This document shows positions 32,742 to 35,781 of a stretch of 35,781 nt of DNA, one piece after another. A program made the translations under genes and the position numbers. The stretch is taken from positions 1 to 35,781 of the forward strand of contig CBCXVS010000034.1 of the NCBI GenBank assembly GCA_965178525.1. Reading direction: 5' to 3'. Source of the stretch: CBCXVS01 sp965178525 (lineage in GTDB: Bacteria; Tectomicrobia; Entotheonellia; Entotheonellales; Entotheonellaceae). Position 1 is the first letter of the stretch. Each line of letters begins with the position of its first letter. The notes under the pieces were generated by a model. The model was not told the origin of the DNA. It saw only the letters and a program-made list of their open reading frames with translations, and ran no database searches.

Positions 32742-34947
32742 TCATGGCCAAATGGACACGCGTTTTACACCGTCAGCGCCGACCGGCTTACAAGCGGCAC
32801 CTGCGTCGTCACATGCCGTCCCGGCGCCAATTGCAAGTGCTGGTGCTGCTTGTCCTCCTCTGTGTTGCCGTGCCGCTGTATATGTTGTTTCACCGGGTGT
32901 ATGCACAGCTCCGTCAGGAAGCCTGGTACCAATATCGTCTGAGCGCCGAGCATGTGATGCGCCTGGTTGAGGACGAAATGCTCTCGCTGATCAGCCGGGA
33001 AGAAAATCGGCCCTTTGCGGACTACGGGTTCTTTCGCGTCGAAGAGCAAAAGCTCCTGCAGATCAAAGGGCTGGCGCTATCGCCTCTGTCCCGGTTTCCC
33101 GTCTCGATGGAGCTGCCCGGCCTCATCGGTTATTTCCAAATTCATCCTGACGGCACGTTTACGTCTCCCGTGCTGCCGGACATCACGAAAGCGCAATTGC
33201 AAAGGTATGAGATCCAGTTTGGAGAGGCGGAATATACCCAGCGCCTAGCCCTGAGGAAGCAACTTGAAGCGGTGCTGAAAGCCAACCGGCTGCTCACCTT
33301 TTCTCCCGCGAGCAAGCGCAAGGTGTCGGAAAGTAAGCAGAATGAGCGGATGGAAGGCCGGCGCGATCGGCGCACATCAGCGGCACCGAGCCGCGAAGCG
33401 ATCGTCAGCCAACAAAGCGGCATGACTGCCGATGCAGCCGATCAGGCGCAGTCGAAGACCGACATCGCCCTGCGCAGCACGTTCCAAGGTCAAAAACTCG
33501 ACGACTTAAACCTCAATCAAGGGCTGTACCAAAAAGCGCCTGCGACTTCCAAGGTATTCGAAAGTCGATCTCGAACACCAATGGGCAGGCAATCCAAATG
33601 GTCTTCCAGAAAAAAACGGACTGAAAAAATTGATATTCCATCCAGTCAAAGTGTTGATATCTACCGTGAATACGTCAATGCGCGGATCGAGAAGCCAAAA
33701 GAGCAATCGCCCTCAATTTTTGATGATACCGGCTCCCTATTGGTCTCTTTTGAAGGTGAGATTGATCCTATCCAACTCTATGTCCTCCAAGATCTGACAT
33801 TTGCTTTCATTCGCAAGGCATGGAAAGCCAAACAGCGCTATATTCAAGGCTTGTTTGTCAACGGCCAAACCTTTCTCCAGCATGTGATTCAGCCTCGGTT
33901 CCACAACAGCAGTATCGGCTCCGTCAGCCAACTGGTGGTCAGTTACCGTGGCGAAGTGTTGGCGCGTATGGCGTCTGCCCCAAGCGCCTATGGAGCCACA
34001 GCGATAGAAAGCCAAGGGGGCAGGCCGCCAGACGGCAGGCCGGATACCGTGATCTACCGCACCCGCCTGGCGACGCCGTTCGATGACGTCACCGTGCATG
34101 TGACGATGCCCTCTTTGCCGTTAGGACCTGGCGCCACGGTCGTGCATGGGTTGGCCGTTCTGCTTCCGGCGGTTCTCCTGGCGGGTGTGCTGGGCATCTA
34201 TCGTCTGGCCGCGCAGCAGATCAGGCTGGCGGAAGCGCGCCATGATTCTGTCTCCGCTGTCAGTCATGAACTCAAGACCCCGCTGACGTCGATTCGCATG
34301 TATGGCGAAATGCTACGCGCCGGCTGGGTGCCAGATGACCGCAAACGGCAGACCTATTATGATTTCATTTTCTTCGAAAGTGAGCGGCTGTCCCGGCTGG
34401 TCGCCAACGTGCTCCATCTGGCACGGCTGAGCCGACAGGATGCCCCGCTTGACTTGAAGCCTATCACCCGTCCACCCTGCTCGATCGGCTCCGCTCGACG
34501 GTGCACTCGCAAGTTGAGGCGGCGGGGTTTGCCCCCGAAATTGCCGACACGCTTTGCCCGGACGCAGATCGATCGATGTGTATTGACGTCGAAGAAGATG
34601 CATTCACGCAAATTGTGATCAATCTCGTGGACAATGCGCTGAAATTTTCCGCGCAGGCACAGCACAGAGTGGTCCGTGTCGAACTCTCTGCCACGGACGG
34701 CCCCAGACCCCAGGTGACCTTTGCCGTGCGCGATTATGGCCCGGGGGTCGAGCCGGACCAAATGAAGCGGATCTTTCACCTGTTTTATCGGGTGGGGAGC
34801 GAACTCACGCGCACCACGCCGGGAACGGGCATCGGCCTGGCTTTGGTGAAGGAGTTGGCCAACAAGATGCACGCGGACGTGGACCTGCGCAACCGGCAGC
34901 CGGGCGCCGAATTCCGCGTGACGTTTGGGGCGGTGCGGGCGTCGTAG
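32738..34947 (+). pseudogene. membrane histidine kinase with large sensor domain, frameshifted
   Basis: The kinase partner of the response regulator. Translation likely starts at GTG 32738, overlapping its stop (GTGA) with AGGGG 5 bases upstream; ATG 32744 is the alternative. A first helix (about 30-50) and a second (about 515-540) bracket a roughly 460-residue extracytoplasmic sensor with a charged, low-complexity middle. The HisKA box HDSVSAVSHELKTPLTS carries the phospho-His. After LARLSRQDAPLDLK near 34457-34461 one base is missing (AAGGCC to AAGCC restores AYHPSTLLDRL), and the catalytic domain continues in another frame with INLVDNALKFS, DYGPGVEP and GTGIGLALVKEL to 34947. As read, the product lacks the ATPase domain. 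The total length is one base short of a multiple of three, agreeing with a single deletion. Restored length is about 736 residues. Confidence 0.85.
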
Positions 34948-34964
34948 CCTGGCGCCCTATGTGG

Positions 34965-34970
34965 TATAAT
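34965..34970 (+). promoter_or_regulatory. candidate -10 element before the coiled-coil gene
   Basis: A perfect TATAAT lies 21 bases before ATG 34991, in the 43-bp gap after the kinase gene. The 5' leader would be very short, and no good -35 is visible. Confidence 0.3.
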
Positions 34971-34990
34971 GGGGGTCGGGAGGGTGTGTT

Positions 34991-35758
34991 ATGGCTTTTA
35001 CAGCGGACGAATTTCGTGATTTGCTCCAGCTCCTAGAGCAGCGGCCAGCATTGCGTGAGGAGCTACGGCGCTGGGTGTTGACCGACGAGTTGCTCGCGCT
35101 GCCTCAGACGGTGCGGGAGCTCGCGGAGGCGCAGCGTCGTACTGAGGAACGTATCGGGCAACTTGCCGGGCATGTGGATGTGTTGGCGCAACGCATAGAT
35201 GACTTGACGCAGCGCATGGATGTGTTGACGCAACGCATGGATGTGTTGACGCAACGCATGGATGTGTTGACGCAACGCATGGATCAACTGGCCGAGATAC
35301 AACTCCGGATGAGCTATGATGTGGATCGGCTTAAGGGACATGATCTCGAACGGCGCTACCGGGAGCGGGCGCCCGCCTATTTCCGCCGCATCCTGCGGCG
35401 TATCCATGTGCTGTCCGGGGACGAACTGAATGCACTCCTCGAAGATGCGGTGACGCAGGGGCAACTTTCCGAAGACCAAACGGACGAGATCATCCAGGCC
35501 GATGTGATCGCGCGAGGACGGCGCCGGGAGGACGGTGCAGAGGTGTATCTGGTCGTGGAAGTCTCGTGGGGCGTCGGGCTCTCGGATGTTCGGCGTGCCC
35601 ATGAGCGCGCAGCGCTGCTCGCCAGAATTGTGCCTTCCGTCATCCCAGTCGTGGCCGGCTCTTGGATAACGCCCGAGGCTGAGGAACCCGCCCGCGCCTT
35701 TCAGTTATGGCAGGTCACCAATGGGAAGGTCACGCCCCCCGGCAATAGCACCTCATAA
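34991..35758 (+). CDS. coiled-coil protein with PD-(D/E)XK-like C-terminal domain (DUF3782-like)
   Basis: The 255-residue product begins with a helical region (MAFTADEFRDLLQLLEQRP, LRRWVLTDELLALPQTV), then a long coiled coil of 7-residue repeats (LTQRMDV) at about residues 55-105, and a C-terminal alpha/beta domain with AYFRRILRRIHVL, IIQADVIARGRRREDGAEVYLVVEVSWGV. The Asp in QADV and the VVEVS strand resemble the PD-(D/E)XK nuclease core, as in the DUF3782 group common in cyanobacteria and related genomes. The ATG at 34991 has a GGGAGGG about 7 bases upstream. It follows the kinase gene by 43 bp but need not belong with it. Confidence 0.78.
   Translation: MAFTADEFRDLLQLLEQRPALREELRRWVLTDELLALPQTVRELAEAQRRTEERIGQLAGHVDVLAQRIDDLTQRMDVLTQRMDVLTQRMDVLTQRMDQLAEIQLRMSYDVDRLKGHDLERRYRERAPAYFRRILRRIHVLSGDELNALLEDAVTQGQLSEDQTDEIIQADVIARGRRREDGAEVYLVVEVSWGVGLSDVRRAHERAALLARIVPSVIPVVAGSWITPEAEEPARAFQLWQVTNGKVTPPGNSTS
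35174..35278. repeat. five tandem 21-bp units (three identical) in the coiled-coil gene
   Basis: Units start at 35174, 35195, 35216, 35237 and 35258. The last three are identical (ATGGATGTGTTGACGCAACGC), and the first two are diverged versions. Each encodes one heptad of the coiled coil. The gene can lengthen or shorten in 7-residue steps without losing frame. Confidence 0.9.
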
Positions 35759-35781
35759 CTAGATCAGTCGGGTGCATTCGA

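Noticed and set aside
1..35781. Stop-codon reassignment (UAG or UGA read as an amino acid)
   Set aside because: Internal TAG and TGA codons are frequent, but both also terminate intact genes here (TAG: dctM, GMC, PspA-like; TGA: MFS, dctP, TenA, response regulator), and one-base indels occur as well.

Overview
The window is about 35.8 kb of mostly GC-rich bacterial chromosome. It looks like a metabolically versatile, probably free-living or sponge/marine-type heterotroph: a TRAP carboxylate transporter, an F420-type luciferase-like oxidoreductase, a CoxL-type molybdenum hydroxylase, a GMC oxidoreductase, an acyl-CoA dehydrogenase and several Uma2/PD-(D/E)XK proteins. This mix is reminiscent of Tectomicrobia/Entotheonella-like, Chloroflexi-like or deep proteobacterial genomes, but no rRNA or marker gene is present and I cannot name the organism. 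I found no tRNA, rRNA, CRISPR array or intact insertion sequence.

Layout. (1) 1-2400 is an accessory patch: an AT-rich pair encoding a secreted LCCL-domain protein and a two-helix membrane protein, a decayed tyrosine recombinase, and a BrnT/BrnA toxin-antitoxin pair. (2) 2515-7200 (minus strand) holds an LLM oxidoreductase followed by a TRAP operon (dctP, a small TM2-like gene, dctQ, dctM). (3) 7419-9054 (plus) holds tenA and two tandem TIR-only genes. (4) 9092-13731 holds an MFS transporter, an orphan family-5 ABC binding protein (broken) and a divergent methyltransferase. (5) 14095-16824 is a more AT-rich two-gene unit: a TIR-transmembrane-beta-domain protein and an unrecognised partner. 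(6) 16860-22517 holds an AtzG/GatC-like subunit plus amidase (broken), an SDR (broken), a GNAT acetyltransferase and a CoxL-like hydroxylase. (7) 22595-29022 holds two Uma2 proteins, a zinc-ribbon protein, an acyl-CoA dehydrogenase, a GMC oxidoreductase, a DUF2461 protein and a 5' remnant of an N,N-dimethylformamidase-like gene. (8) 29116-34947 is an envelope-stress-like module: a VWA / PspA-like / membrane-protein operon, divergent from an OmpR-type response regulator and histidine kinase pair. A PD-(D/E)XK-like coiled-coil protein with 21-bp repeats ends the window.

The most striking overall feature is the density of interrupted genes. At least eight otherwise well-preserved reading frames carry one nonsense codon and/or a one-base indel: the integrase, TM2/dctQ, TIR-1, the ABC binding protein, the amidase, the SDR, the VWA protein and the histidine kinase. 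Restoring one base regenerates a recognisable family protein in most cases. This is either recent genome decay or uncorrected sequence/assembly error, and raw reads would separate the two. TAG and TGA also end many intact genes here, so stop-codon reassignment is not supported.

The best candidates for undescribed biology are the TIR-transmembrane protein with its partner (14095-16824), the tandem TIR-only pair (8242-9054), and the VWA-PspA-membrane operon facing a two-component system across a region with 11-bp-phased TTTACAT boxes.
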